NCBI RefSeq assembly: GCF_000743705.1
Contig: NZ_JQEZ01000003.1
Location: forward strand, 669,123 to 733,122
Origin: Ruegeria halocynthiae
GTDB lineage: Bacteria > Pseudomonadota > Alphaproteobacteria > Rhodobacterales > Rhodobacteraceae
Direction of reading: 5' to 3'
Length of the DNA stretch: 64,000 nucleotides
Under the pieces are notes generated by a model, which saw only the letters and a list, made by a program, of their open reading frames with translations, had not been told where the DNA came from and made no database searches. Positions 8,314-16,907 of this stretch are shown here, piece after piece; positions within the stretch are counted from its first letter, which is position 1, and each line of letters starts with the position of its first letter. The position numbers and the translations under genes were made by a program.

Positions 8314-10647
8314 ATGACAGTCAAAGAGATATTCGAGACCATGGATTACGGCCCCGCCCCCGAAAGCGCCGCCGAGGCGCTAGCCTGGCTGGTCGATCAA
8401 GGCGACACGTTCGGTCACTATATCGACGGCACTTTTACCAAGCCCGGTAAAGGCTTTGACAGCCGCAACCCGGCGACCGGAGAGGTTCTGGCCAAGCTGA
8501 CACAGGCCAAACAGGGTAATGTGGACGCCGCCGTATCCGCCGCCCGCAAGGCCCAGCCAAAGTGGGAGAAACTGGGCGGTGCGGGCCGTGCCCGGTACCT
8601 CTATGCCATTGCGCGCCTGTTGCAAAAGCACTCGCGCCTGTTTGCGGTGCTGGAAAGTCTGGATAACGGCAAGCCGATCCGGGAATCGCGCGATATCGAC
8701 ATCCCGCTGGTGCAGCGGCATTTCTATTACCACGCGGGCATGGCGCAGTTGATGGAGAGCGAGTTGCCCGACGCCGAGGCGCTGGGTGTTTGCGGTCAGA
8801 TCATCCCGTGGAACTTCCCGCTGCTGATGCTGGCATGGAAAGTTGCGCCCGCGCTGGCGATGGGCAACACCGTGGTTTTGAAACCAGCCGAATACACCTC
8901 GCTGACGGCGCTGCTGTTTGCCGATATCTGCACGCAGGCCGGGCTGCCCAAGGGCGTGGTCAACATCGTCACCGGCGATGGTGCCGTGGGTGAGATGATC
9001 GTGGGTTCGGACGTGGACAAGATCGCCTTCACCGGCTCGACCGTTGTGGGCCGCCGTATCCGTGAGGCAACCGCTGGTTCCGGCAAGGAACTGACGTTGG
9101 AGCTGGGTGGCAAGTCCGCCTACATCGTGTTTGACGACGCCGATATTGATTCAGCCATCGAAGGTCTGGTCGATGCGATCTGGTTCAACCAAGGTCAGGT
9201 CTGCTGCGCTGGTTCCCGCCTGTTGGTTCAGGAAGGTATCGCTGATCGTTTCCATGAGAAGCTGCGCGCCCGGATGGACACCCTGCGCATCGGTGACCCG
9301 CTGGACAAATGCATCGACGTGGGCGCGGTTGTGGACCCCGTTCAATTGCAGACCATCAAGGCGCTGGTCGAAAGCAACACGGTTGGTCACGTGCATCAAG
9401 CGGATTGCGCGCTGCCCGCCAACGGCTGCTATTACCCGCCAACGCTGATCTCGGGGTTAGAGACCTCGGACCCGTTGATGCAGGAAGAAATCTTTGGCCC
9501 GGTTCTGGTGTCATCCACCTTCCGCACCCCGGCTGAGGCGGTCGAACTGGCCAACAACACCCGCTATGGGCTGGCGGCGACCGTCTGGACCGAGAATGTG
9601 AACCTCGCGCTGGATATTGCGCCCAAGCTGGTCGCGGGTGTGGTCTGGGTGAACGCGACCAACCTGTTCGATGCAGCCGCTGGCTTCGGCGGTGTGCGCG
9701 AAAGCGGCTTTGGCCGCGAAGGGGGCTGGGAAGGGTTAACCGCCTATACCAAGCCCAAGGGCAAGGCGAAACCGCTTGCCAAGGTCGAAGCAGCCACCGG
9801 CGAAGGTGCCCCTGTCGATCCGATTGACCGCACCGCCAAGATGTATGTCGGCGGCAAACAGGCGCGGCCTGACAGCGGGTATTCGAAACCCGTTTGGGGT
9901 AAATCCGGCCTGCTGGGCCATGTGGGCCTTGCCAACCGCAAGGACGTCCGCAACGCGGTTGAGGCTGCGGCGGGGGCCAAAGGCTGGTCCAAGACCACCG
10001 GCCATCTGCGGGCGCAAATCCTGTACTATATCGGCGAGAACCTTTCGGCCCGCGCGGATGAATTCGCGGCCCGCATCGACGCCATGACCGGCAGGAAAGA
10101 CGGCGCGAAAGAAGTCGAGGCTTCGATCCAGCGTCTGTTCACCGCAGCCGCCTGGGCCGACAAATATGACGGTCAGGTGCATGGTGTGCCGATCCGGGGC
10201 GTGGCGATTGCCATGAAGGAACCGGTCGGCGTGATCGGTGCGATTTGCGCGGATGAGGCACCGCTGTTGGGTCTGGTCTCGGCCATGGCACCGGCAATTG
10301 CGATGGGCAACCGTGTGGTTCTGGCCGCGTCCGAGCCCTATCCGCTGGCGGCGACGGATTTCTATCAGATCCTGGAAACCTCGGACGTGCCTGCGGGCGT
10401 GGTCAATATCCTGACCGGCAGCCACGCGGAGCTGGCGAAACCGCTGGCCTCGCATCTGAACGTGGATGCGGTCTGGTCGTTCTCGTCCACGGACCTGTCG
10501 AAAGAGATTGAGGTCGTATCCGCCGGGAACCTGAAACGGACCTGGGTCAATAACGCGACGGCAACCGATTGGGGCGTAGACCATTCACGCCGCTTCCTGC
10601 AGGCTGCGACCGAAATCAAGAACATCTGGGTGCCCTACGGCGAGTAG
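8314..10647 (+). CDS. ALDH16-type two-domain aldehyde dehydrogenase
   Basis: This 777-residue protein contains one complete and one incomplete aldehyde dehydrogenase unit. The first (about 1-490) has the catalytic Cys in QGQVCCAGS, the general-base Glu region LELGGKSA, and the cofactor stretch PWNFPLLM. The second (about 505-777) repeats the N-terminal cofactor fold (GVIGAICADEAPLL, VVLAASEPYPLA) but has no catalytic Cys. This architecture is the ALDH16 family, where bacterial members are active through the first domain; a Rhodobacteraceae (Loktanella) enzyme has been studied structurally. Placement after deoC suggests oxidation of acetaldehyde or a related aldehyde to the acid. AAAAGGA precedes the ATG at 8314. 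Confidence 0.92.
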   Translation: MTVKEIFETMDYGPAPESAAEALAWLVDQGDTFGHYIDGTFTKPGKGFDSRNPATGEVLAKLTQAKQGNVDAAVSAARKAQPKWEKLGGAGRARYLYAIARLLQKHSRLFAVLESLDNGKPIRESRDIDIPLVQRHFYYHAGMAQLMESELPDAEALGVCGQIIPWNFPLLMLAWKVAPALAMGNTVVLKPAEYTSLTALLFADICTQAGLPKGVVNIVTGDGAVGEMIVGSDVDKIAFTGSTVVGRRIREATAGSGKELTLELGGKSAYIVFDDADIDSAIEGLVDAIWFNQGQVCCAGSRLLVQEGIADRFHEKLRARMDTLRIGDPLDKCIDVGAVVDPVQLQTIKALVESNTVGHVHQADCALPANGCYYPPTLISGLETSDPLMQEEIFGPVLVSSTFRTPAEAVELANNTRYGLAATVWTENVNLALDIAPKLVAGVVWVNATNLFDAAAGFGGVRESGFGREGGWEGLTAYTKPKGKAKPLAKVEAATGEGAPVDPIDRTAKMYVGGKQARPDSGYSKPVWGKSGLLGHVGLANRKDVRNAVEAAAGAKGWSKTTGHLRAQILYYIGENLSARADEFAARIDAMTGRKDGAKEVEASIQRLFTAAAWADKYDGQVHGVPIRGVAIAMKEPVGVIGAICADEAPLLGLVSAMAPAIAMGNRVVLAASEPYPLAATDFYQILETSDVPAGVVNILTGSHAELAKPLASHLNVDAVWSFSSTDLSKEIEVVSAGNLKRTWVNNATATDWGVDHSRRFLQAATEIKNIWVPYGE

Positions 10648-10672
10648 GGCCCCCGTTTCACGGGAGACCTAC

Positions 10673-11500
10673 ATGGACTTTTCAGCGACCTTCGCGGGTA
10701 AAACCGTCGTCGTCATCGGCGGCACCAGCGGAATCAACCGGGGCATTGCCGAGGCCTTTGCAGCCCTAGGCACCAAACTGGCCGTGGCCAGCCGGTCGCA
10801 GGACAAGGTGGATGATACCGTTGCCGCGCTACAGGCGGCGGGCGCGGCGGATGCCATCGGCACGGCCTTTGATGTGCGTGATCCCGACGCGGTGGCCGCG
10901 GGCCTGAAACAGTTCCACGAGGCGCTGGGTGATTTCGATGTGTTGGTTTCCGGGGCGGCTGGGAATTTCCCCGCGCTGACCTCGGAAATGTCGGTGAGCG
11001 CCTTCAAGACGGTGATCGACATCGACCTGATGGGCACGGTCCACGTGATGAAGGGGGCATACCCCTATCTGAAACGTCCCGGTGCCAGCATCATCAACAT
11101 CTCGGCCCCGCAGTCGTTTCTGCCCTATGAGGGCCAGGCGCATGTCTGCGCCGCCAAGGCCGGGGTCGATCAGATTACCCGCACCCTGTCGATGGAATGG
11201 GGGGTCGAAGGTATCCGCGTGAACTCGGTCGTGCCCGGGTTTATCGAGGGCACCGAAGGGGCCAGACGTCTGGCCCCCACCAAGGATGCCGAGGAACACC
11301 TGCGCGCAGACGTCCCCATTGGCCGCTGGGGAACGGTTGGCGATGTTGCCAATGCCTGCCTGTTCCTTTGCTCGGACATGGCCAGCTATATCAGCGGAAC
11401 GGTTCTGTCCGTGGACGGCGCGCTGTATCAGCGCGGCTCGGGCAAATTCGGACAGATGATGGGGCAGATGCTGCGCAGCGCATCGGGGAAAAAGGGCTGA
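10673..11500 (+). CDS. SDR-family oxidoreductase, 2,4-dienoyl-CoA reductase-like
   Basis: This is a 275-residue Rossmann-fold oxidoreductase. The dinucleotide site is GGTSGINRGIA near residue 16, and SGAAGNF replaces the usual NNAG motif. The region that normally reads YxxxK is QAHVCAAKAG: the Lys is present but Val sits where the Tyr should be. The form resembles 2,4-dienoyl-CoA reductases of the DECR type, which use a Tyr elsewhere. The C-terminus (FGQMMGQMLRS) is Met-rich. A GGAG ribosome site lies just before the start and the gap to the ALDH16 gene is 25 bases, so the three genes from deoC are likely one operon. The substrate is unknown. Confidence 0.85.
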   Translation: MDFSATFAGKTVVVIGGTSGINRGIAEAFAALGTKLAVASRSQDKVDDTVAALQAAGAADAIGTAFDVRDPDAVAAGLKQFHEALGDFDVLVSGAAGNFPALTSEMSVSAFKTVIDIDLMGTVHVMKGAYPYLKRPGASIINISAPQSFLPYEGQAHVCAAKAGVDQITRTLSMEWGVEGIRVNSVVPGFIEGTEGARRLAPTKDAEEHLRADVPIGRWGTVGDVANACLFLCSDMASYISGTVLSVDGALYQRGSGKFGQMMGQMLRSASGKKG

Positions 11501-11519
11501 GCACCGCTCAGCCCCCTTT
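11494..11519 (-). terminator. Convergent terminator hairpin overlapping the SDR stop codon
   Basis: GGGCTGAGC (11494-11502) pairs perfectly with GCTCAGCCC (11506-11514) around ACC, and the arm contains the TGA of the SDR gene. Read on the minus strand the hairpin is followed by TTTTT, a good intrinsic terminator for the M16 genes. On the plus strand it is followed by CCCTTT, which is weaker. Confidence 0.7.
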
Positions 11520-11522
11520 CGA

Positions 11523-12833
11523 TCAGTTTGTGGTTTCCAGCCCTTCGGGCTTGCCGACAACGGTGAAATGCAGCCCGTCGGGGTCCAGCAACTCGGATGC
11601 CACGCGGTTCACCTCCTCCAATGTCACGGCGTTCACCTTGTCGTTGCGGGTGGCGATATAGTCGATGGGCAGGTTTTCCATCTGCATCCCGACCATGATC
11701 CCGGCAATCTGACCATTGCCGTCAAAGCGCAGCGGATAGGCACCGGTCAGATAGGTCTTGGCGTCATCCAGTTCCTTCTGAGTCACGCCATCAGACGCGG
11801 CGCGCGCCCATTCATCCCGGATCACCGCGACCGCGTCAGCGATGCGATCATTGGCCGAGGACACCGATCCCAGATAGACCGAAGCCAGATCCTTGGGCAC
11901 CAGATAGGTTGCCACCCCATAAGTCAGGCCGCGCTTTTCGCGCACCTCTTGCATCAGGCGGCTTTCGAACCCACCGCCACCCAGAATATGGTTCAAGATA
12001 AAGGCGGCAAAGAAATCGGGATCGTCGCGGTCAATCCCCGCATGGCCAAACAGGGCCACCGATTGCGGCGTGTCGAATTCGATCACACTGACGCCACCGG
12101 TGATATTCACCTCGGCGCGGCCCGGAATAGGCTTGCCGGTTTCGGGTAGATCAGCCAGCAGCGTGTCCAGCAACACGCCCAGTTCTTCGGCGGTGATATC
12201 GCCCACAGCCCCGACATAAAGACGATCCTTGGCGAACACATTGTCATAAGCGGTGACCACATCATCGCGGGTCAACGCGCTGACGTTTTCGATCGTGCCC
12301 TTGCCTTCAGAGCCATAGGGGTGATCGCCATAAGCCATCCGGGCGAAACTGCGCCCGGCGATGTCGTTGGGGTCGGTCTGATCCGAACGCAAGCCCGACA
12401 GAATCTGTGCCTTCACACGTTCGACCGCGTCCTCATCGAACCGAGGTTCATGGATGGTGGTGCGCAGCAGGCTGATCACGTCATCGCGGTTTTCGGTGAG
12501 GAATTGCGCGGAAATCGACACCGAATCGTCGGACGCGTTGTAACTGAACGAGGCCGCCAGCGATTCCAGCTCGCGCGCATAGGTGCGGGCATCCATGTCG
12601 CCTGCGCCTTCTTCGATCAGGCCGCTCATCAGATAGATGGCACCGCGTTTGCCCGGATCATCCAGCGAGGTGCCGCCGCGAAACCGCAGCTCCAGCGCGG
12701 TGAAAGGGATCGAGTGATCCTCGACCAGCCAAGCGGTGATACCACCGGGTGAGGTGACCTCTTTGATCTCAATCTCGGCCCAGGCGGGCAGAGCGACGAC
12801 AAAGGCAATCAGGGTTGCAAAAATCCGCTTCAT
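11523..12833 (-). CDS. M16-family peptidase-like protein without the zinc motif (partner subunit)
   Basis: This 436-residue protein has an export signal (MKRIFATLIAFVVALPAWA) and the two-lobed M16 fold, but lacks HxxEH. It keeps the C-terminal-lobe motif MQEVREKRGLTYG, with the Arg/Tyr pair that contacts substrate. In paired bacterial M16 systems one subunit carries the zinc and the other supplies this motif; the two form a heterodimer in the periplasm. Its ATG overlaps the stop of the zinc-bearing partner by 4 bases, which supports equal production. The natural substrate is not evident from the context. Confidence 0.9.
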   Translation of the reverse strand: MKRIFATLIAFVVALPAWAEIEIKEVTSPGGITAWLVEDHSIPFTALELRFRGGTSLDDPGKRGAIYLMSGLIEEGAGDMDARTYARELESLAASFSYNASDDSVSISAQFLTENRDDVISLLRTTIHEPRFDEDAVERVKAQILSGLRSDQTDPNDIAGRSFARMAYGDHPYGSEGKGTIENVSALTRDDVVTAYDNVFAKDRLYVGAVGDITAEELGVLLDTLLADLPETGKPIPGRAEVNITGGVSVIEFDTPQSVALFGHAGIDRDDPDFFAAFILNHILGGGGFESRLMQEVREKRGLTYGVATYLVPKDLASVYLGSVSSANDRIADAVAVIRDEWARAASDGVTQKELDDAKTYLTGAYPLRFDGNGQIAGIMVGMQMENLPIDYIATRNDKVNAVTLEEVNRVASELLDPDGLHFTVVGKPEGLETTN

Positions 12834-14170
12834 TGCGTCACCTCATCGTCTTTCATCAGCCAGCCGGTGACCGATGTTTCCGGTTGCAGAACCTCGCGCG
12901 CGGCGGCGATGATTTCATCCCCGGTCACCGCTTGTAGAACATCCGGCCAGGCCTGCACGTCTTCGATTGTCAGGCCGCTGGTCAGCGCACGACCATAACG
13001 GTTGCCGATCCCGTCCACATTGTCACGCGCATAGGTCTGTGCGGCACGCAGTTGCATCTTGATCCGGTCCAGATCTTCTTCGTTTACGCCCTCGGCGATG
13101 AAATCGGCGACGGTCTGATCCATGGCGTCCTCGGCCTCTTGCAGCGAGACGCCTTCGGCGGGAACAACCAGCAGGTCAAAGGTCGTGTCATCCAGCGAGA
13201 CACCGCGATAGAACGCACCGGCGTAGACAACCTTTTGCTGCTCGAATTGCAGTTTTTCGTTCAGGTAGGACGTTGTGCCACCACCCAGCAATTCCGCCAG
13301 CAGGAACAGCGCGGCGGCCTTTTCCTGCGCGCCCGGGTCACGTTCGGGCGCTAGATAGCTGCGCTGAACATAAGGCTGCGACACGCGTGCGTCCTTGAAG
13401 GTCAGACGACGCTCGGCCGTTTGTGGCGGCTCCTGCGACCGGACCCGCTCGGGCAGGTCCGGGTTCGAAGGGATCACGCCGTAATACTGATCGGCCAGCG
13501 CGCGCACCTCGTCGGGTTCGACATCACCGGTCACAACCAGAATGGCGTTATTGGGCGCATAATGGGTCTGATAGAAGGACAGCGCGTCCTCCATGTCCAG
13601 CGCCTCCATCTCGTGTTTCCAACCGATAATGGGCGCGCCGTAGCGGTGGTTCAGATACTGCGCCGCGCTCAACTGTTCACCGAACAGGGCGCGCGGGCTG
13701 TTTTCGGTACGCTGGTTGCGTTCCTCCAGGATCACGTCGCGTTCGGTGACGATATCCTCTTCGTTCAGGCGGATGTTGCGCATCCGGTCCGCCTCCATCC
13801 GCATCATCAGTTCCAGCCGGTCGGCGGCGACGCGCTGGAAATAGGCGGTGTAATCGTATGACGTGAACGCGTTGTCATTGCCGCCATTGGCCGCGACAGT
13901 GGCCGAGAATTCACCCGGCGCCAGCGTGTCGGTGCCCTTGAACAGCAGGTGTTCCAGAAAATGCGCCACACCCGATGACCCGATCGGTTCATCCGCTGAA
14001 CCGGCGCGATACCAGACCATGTGCTGCACGACAGGCGCGCGGTGATCTTCCACCACCACGACATCCATGCCGTTATCCAGCGTGAAAGTTGTTACCGCTT
14101 CGGCCCCCTCTTTGGCCAAAAGAGGGGTTGCAGTCATCAGGGCGGCAGACAGCGCCAGAGCCCGAACCAT
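12830..14170 (-). CDS. M16-family zinc metallopeptidase (catalytic subunit)
   Basis: This subunit carries the inverted zinc motif HFLEH in SGVAHFLEHLLFKG near residue 72, with a downstream Glu in the DIVTERDVILEE region as the expected third ligand. A signal peptide (MVRALALSAALMTATPLLAK) predicts export to the periplasm. The ATG at 14170 is preferred because GGAGG lies 7 bases before it; an ATG 24 bases upstream lacks such a site. The protein has 446 residues, normal for single-unit M16B enzymes. It is the first gene of a coupled pair with the metal-less partner downstream. Confidence 0.92.
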   Translation of the reverse strand: MVRALALSAALMTATPLLAKEGAEAVTTFTLDNGMDVVVVEDHRAPVVQHMVWYRAGSADEPIGSSGVAHFLEHLLFKGTDTLAPGEFSATVAANGGNDNAFTSYDYTAYFQRVAADRLELMMRMEADRMRNIRLNEEDIVTERDVILEERNQRTENSPRALFGEQLSAAQYLNHRYGAPIIGWKHEMEALDMEDALSFYQTHYAPNNAILVVTGDVEPDEVRALADQYYGVIPSNPDLPERVRSQEPPQTAERRLTFKDARVSQPYVQRSYLAPERDPGAQEKAAALFLLAELLGGGTTSYLNEKLQFEQQKVVYAGAFYRGVSLDDTTFDLLVVPAEGVSLQEAEDAMDQTVADFIAEGVNEEDLDRIKMQLRAAQTYARDNVDGIGNRYGRALTSGLTIEDVQAWPDVLQAVTGDEIIAAAREVLQPETSVTGWLMKDDEVTQ

Positions 14171-14250
14171 GGGGCATCCTCCGTTTCGTTTCATGTTTCA
14201 AACTACGGTGGCGCGGCGCAGGTTCAAGGCCGATGACGAAAAGTTAAGGA

Positions 14251-14769
14251 TTATTCATTGGCCGGCGGCGCAGAGGGCGTTTCAATCCCCGCGCGACGCG
14301 CCGCTTCGTTCTGTTGGTTGGCATCCAGCGCTTCGCGACGGTAGACCTGTGAATAGCGGTCCACCTTGAACAGCCGCAGGCGGGTCAGGCGACCCTGCTT
14401 TTTGCGGAACTTGGCATCTTCGGAATCGACGACCTGCCGCGTGTTCGACGGCACGCCATAGCGGCTGGAGGCCGTCACAAGCGCCGAATCCGACGAGGGA
14501 ATGGCCGCATTGGCGTTCAACGCCGCCTCGCTGCCGCCCAGCGCCACAATGGCATCCGCCTTGGGATTCGGATCGGTCAGGTTGGCACCGCCCGGTGTCG
14601 GGGCGGGCAGGAACTTATAGTCCTTGGGTTGGGTCAATGGCTTGACCGGCAGAACCGAAAACTCATCCGGTCCCGGGCCCGGCGCTTCAAGGTGGCGCAG
14701 GCCGATATTGGAACATCCCGCAGCCGCAAAGGCCAATGTCACAGCAAATATGGAACGCGGCAACCGCAT
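14251..14769 (-). CDS. DUF3035 lipoprotein
   Basis: This 172-residue protein starts with a lipoprotein signal: hydrophobic stretch IFAVTLAFAAAGC, with Cys19 as the lipidated residue. The mature part is Pro- and Ala-rich with a basic patch near residues 125-145 (KFRKKQGRLTRLRLF), and matches what I know as the alphaproteobacterial DUF3035 family, whose function is unknown to me. It lies about 50 bases downstream of lspA, the signal peptidase that would process it, and is followed by the M16 pair on the same strand. An envelope-quality role is possible but is only inference. Confidence 0.8.
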   Translation of the reverse strand: MRLPRSIFAVTLAFAAAGCSNIGLRHLEAPGPGPDEFSVLPVKPLTQPKDYKFLPAPTPGGANLTDPNPKADAIVALGGSEAALNANAAIPSSDSALVTASSRYGVPSNTRQVVDSEDAKFRKKQGRLTRLRLFKVDRYSQVYRREALDANQQNEAARRAGIETPSAPPANE

Positions 14770-14819
14770 CAGAGTCTCCAGCCAGTTTCAAGCGCTTTTA
14801 GCCCATTTTCCCGGGCACG

Positions 14820-15296
14820 TCACGAGGGCTTTTTACCCTCGAACAACACAAGTCCGAGGGCACCGGCAAAGATGAACACATCTGCCAGATTGAACACAAA
14901 CGGGTTGTTGATGCCGCAGCAGGACATGTTCAGAAAATCCAGAACATACCCATATAGCAGCCGGTCCACGACATTGCCCAGCGCCCCGCCGATCAGCAAC
15001 CCACCGCACAACAGCATCAATTTCGACGGTGCCGTCCGCATCAGCCAGATCAGCACGCCGATCGAGATCGCCAGGGAAACACCGATCAACACCCAGCGGG
15101 CGGCATCAGAGTTGCCCTGAAACAGGCCGAAATTTATGCCCCGATTCTCGCCGTATTTGAGCACGACCAGCGGGGGTAGGATGTCGATACCGCCGGGCTG
15201 GTCGGCCACGCGCATGACGTGGACGACCAGATATTTGCTGATCTGGTCGATCAGAAACGCGGCCAGACCGGCCCAGAATAGCAGGCGATAGCGCAT
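14820..15296 (-). CDS. lspA: Lipoprotein signal peptidase (signal peptidase II)
   Basis: LspA is an inner-membrane aspartyl protease that removes the signal peptide from lipidated prolipoproteins. Four membrane segments are visible in 158 residues. The conserved regions are present: DQISKYLV near residue 17, ENRGINFGLF, GGALGNVVDRLLYG with the first catalytic Asp, and FNLADVFI with the second. The loop NMSCCGINNP between the Asp regions is longer than in the E. coli protein. The start codon overlaps the purH stop by one base (TGATG at 15294-15298), so translation is coupled to purH. The DUF3035 lipoprotein gene follows. Confidence 0.95.
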   Translation of the reverse strand: MRYRLLFWAGLAAFLIDQISKYLVVHVMRVADQPGGIDILPPLVVLKYGENRGINFGLFQGNSDAARWVLIGVSLAISIGVLIWLMRTAPSKLMLLCGGLLIGGALGNVVDRLLYGYVLDFLNMSCCGINNPFVFNLADVFIFAGALGLVLFEGKKPS

Positions 15297-16885
15297 CAGT
15301 GACGGAAATGGCGCATGCCGGTGAAGACCATGGCCAGACCGGCCTCATCCGCGGCTGCAATCACCTCGTCATCGCGCATCGAGCCGCCGGGCTGGATCAC
15401 GCAGGTCGCGCCCGCTTCGGCGGCTTCCATCAGGCCGTCAGGAAAGGGGAAGAACGCGTCCGACGCCACGGCGGATCCGATGGTCAGCGGTTGTGGCAGC
15501 TCCAGAACCTCGGCCATGCGCTCAGCTTTTTTGGCAGCAATCAGGGCCGAATCCACACGGCTCATCTGGCCCGCACCAACGCCCACGGTCGCGCCGTCTT
15601 TGACATAGACAATGGCGTTGGATTTGACGTGTTTGGCGACCTTCCAGGCAAACAGCAAGTCGCGCATCTGTTCCTCGGTCGGGGCCTTTTTGGTCACGAC
15701 CTTCAGGTCATCCATGCCGACAAACCCGTTGTCCTTGTCCTGTACCAGCAGGCCGCCGGCGACCTGACGGACAGTCTTGCCGCCTGCGGTTACATCGGGC
15801 AGGCCGTCGGTTGTCAGCAACCGCAGGTTTTTCTTGGCGGCAAAAATCGCCTTGGCTTCATCCGACGCGCCCGGCGCGATCACCACTTCGGTAAAGATGC
15901 CGGTGATTTCCTGCGCGGTTTTGGCGTCCAACGGCTGGTTCAGCGCCACGATGCCGCCAAAGGCCGAGGTACGGTCGCAATCAAACGCGGCCTTATATGC
16001 CTCCAGCAGGGTTGCGCCCTTGGCCACACCACAGGGGTTGGCGTGTTTGATGATGGCGCAGGCGGCGGTGTCGGCCGGGTTGAACTCGGCCACCAGCTCG
16101 AATGCGGCATCGGTGTCATTGATGTTGTTGTAGCTCAGCTCCTTGCCTTGATGCTGCAGGGCGGTCGCGACACCGGGGCGGTTGGTGCCATCGGTATAGA
16201 ACGCCGCCTGCTGATGGCTGTTTTCGCCATAGCGCAGGGTCTGCTTCAGCTCACCGGCAAAGGCGCGGCGGCGGGGGGCCTGCGCGGCCAGCGCATCGGC
16301 CATCCAATTCGACACGGCCGCGTCATAAGCCGCGGTGCGGGCATAAGCCGTCTGCGCCAGGGTCTGGCGGAACGCATAAGAAGTCTGACCGTCATTCGCC
16401 GCCAGTTCGGCCAGCAGCGCGTCGTAATCCTGAACATCCACCACGACGTTGACGAACGCATGGTTTTTCGAGGCGGCGCGGATCATCGCAGGGCCGCCGA
16501 TGTCGATGTTCTCGATACATTCATCATAGCCCGCGCCTTTGGCCACAGTCGCCTCGAACGGGTAGAGGTTCACCACCAGCAGGTCGATCGCGCCGATGCC
16601 GTGTTCGTCCATCGCGGCGACGTGGCTGTCATTGTCGCGCAGGGCCAGCAGGCCGCCATGCACCATCGGGTGCAGGGTCTTGACCCGGCCATCCATCATC
16701 TCGGGGAAGCCGGTGATCTCGCTGACGTCCTTGACGTCCAGCCCCGCATCGCGCAGCGCGCGTGCCGTGCCGCCAGTCGACAACAGCTCGACCCCGCGTT
16801 CGGCCAGCGCCTTGCCCAGCTCGATCAGCCCGGTCTTGTCGGAAACGGAAAGCAACGCGCGGCGCACGGGATGAAGATCAGTCAT
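15296..16885 (-). CDS. purH: Bifunctional AICAR transformylase / IMP cyclohydrolase
   Basis: PurH carries out the last two steps of purine synthesis: formylation of AICAR from 10-formyl-THF, then ring closure to IMP. The N-terminal cyclohydrolase domain begins [12 protein letters not shown] and includes [15 protein letters not shown]. The transformylase domain has the conserved stretches [23 protein letters not shown] and [19 protein letters not shown], and ends FTGMRHFRH. At 529 residues it has the standard length. The ATG at 16885 follows AGGACC; the open frame continues upstream but the family N-terminus fixes this start. The gene for a heparinase-like protein ends 22 bases upstream, and lspA follows with overlap. 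Confidence 0.97.
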   Translation of the reverse strand: MTDLHPVRRALLSVSDKTGLIELGKALAERGVELLSTGGTARALRDAGLDVKDVSEITGFPEMMDGRVKTLHPMVHGGLLALRDNDSHVAAMDEHGIGAIDLLVVNLYPFEATVAKGAGYDECIENIDIGGPAMIRAASKNHAFVNVVVDVQDYDALLAELAANDGQTSYAFRQTLAQTAYARTAAYDAAVSNWMADALAAQAPRRRAFAGELKQTLRYGENSHQQAAFYTDGTNRPGVATALQHQGKELSYNNINDTDAAFELVAEFNPADTAACAIIKHANPCGVAKGATLLEAYKAAFDCDRTSAFGGIVALNQPLDAKTAQEITGIFTEVVIAPGASDEAKAIFAAKKNLRLLTTDGLPDVTAGGKTVRQVAGGLLVQDKDNGFVGMDDLKVVTKKAPTEEQMRDLLFAWKVAKHVKSNAIVYVKDGATVGVGAGQMSRVDSALIAAKKAERMAEVLELPQPLTIGSAVASDAFFPFPDGLMEAAEAGATCVIQPGGSMRDDEVIAAADEAGLAMVFTGMRHFRH

Positions 16886-16907
16886 GGGTCCAAAGGTCCT
16901 TTTGGCG

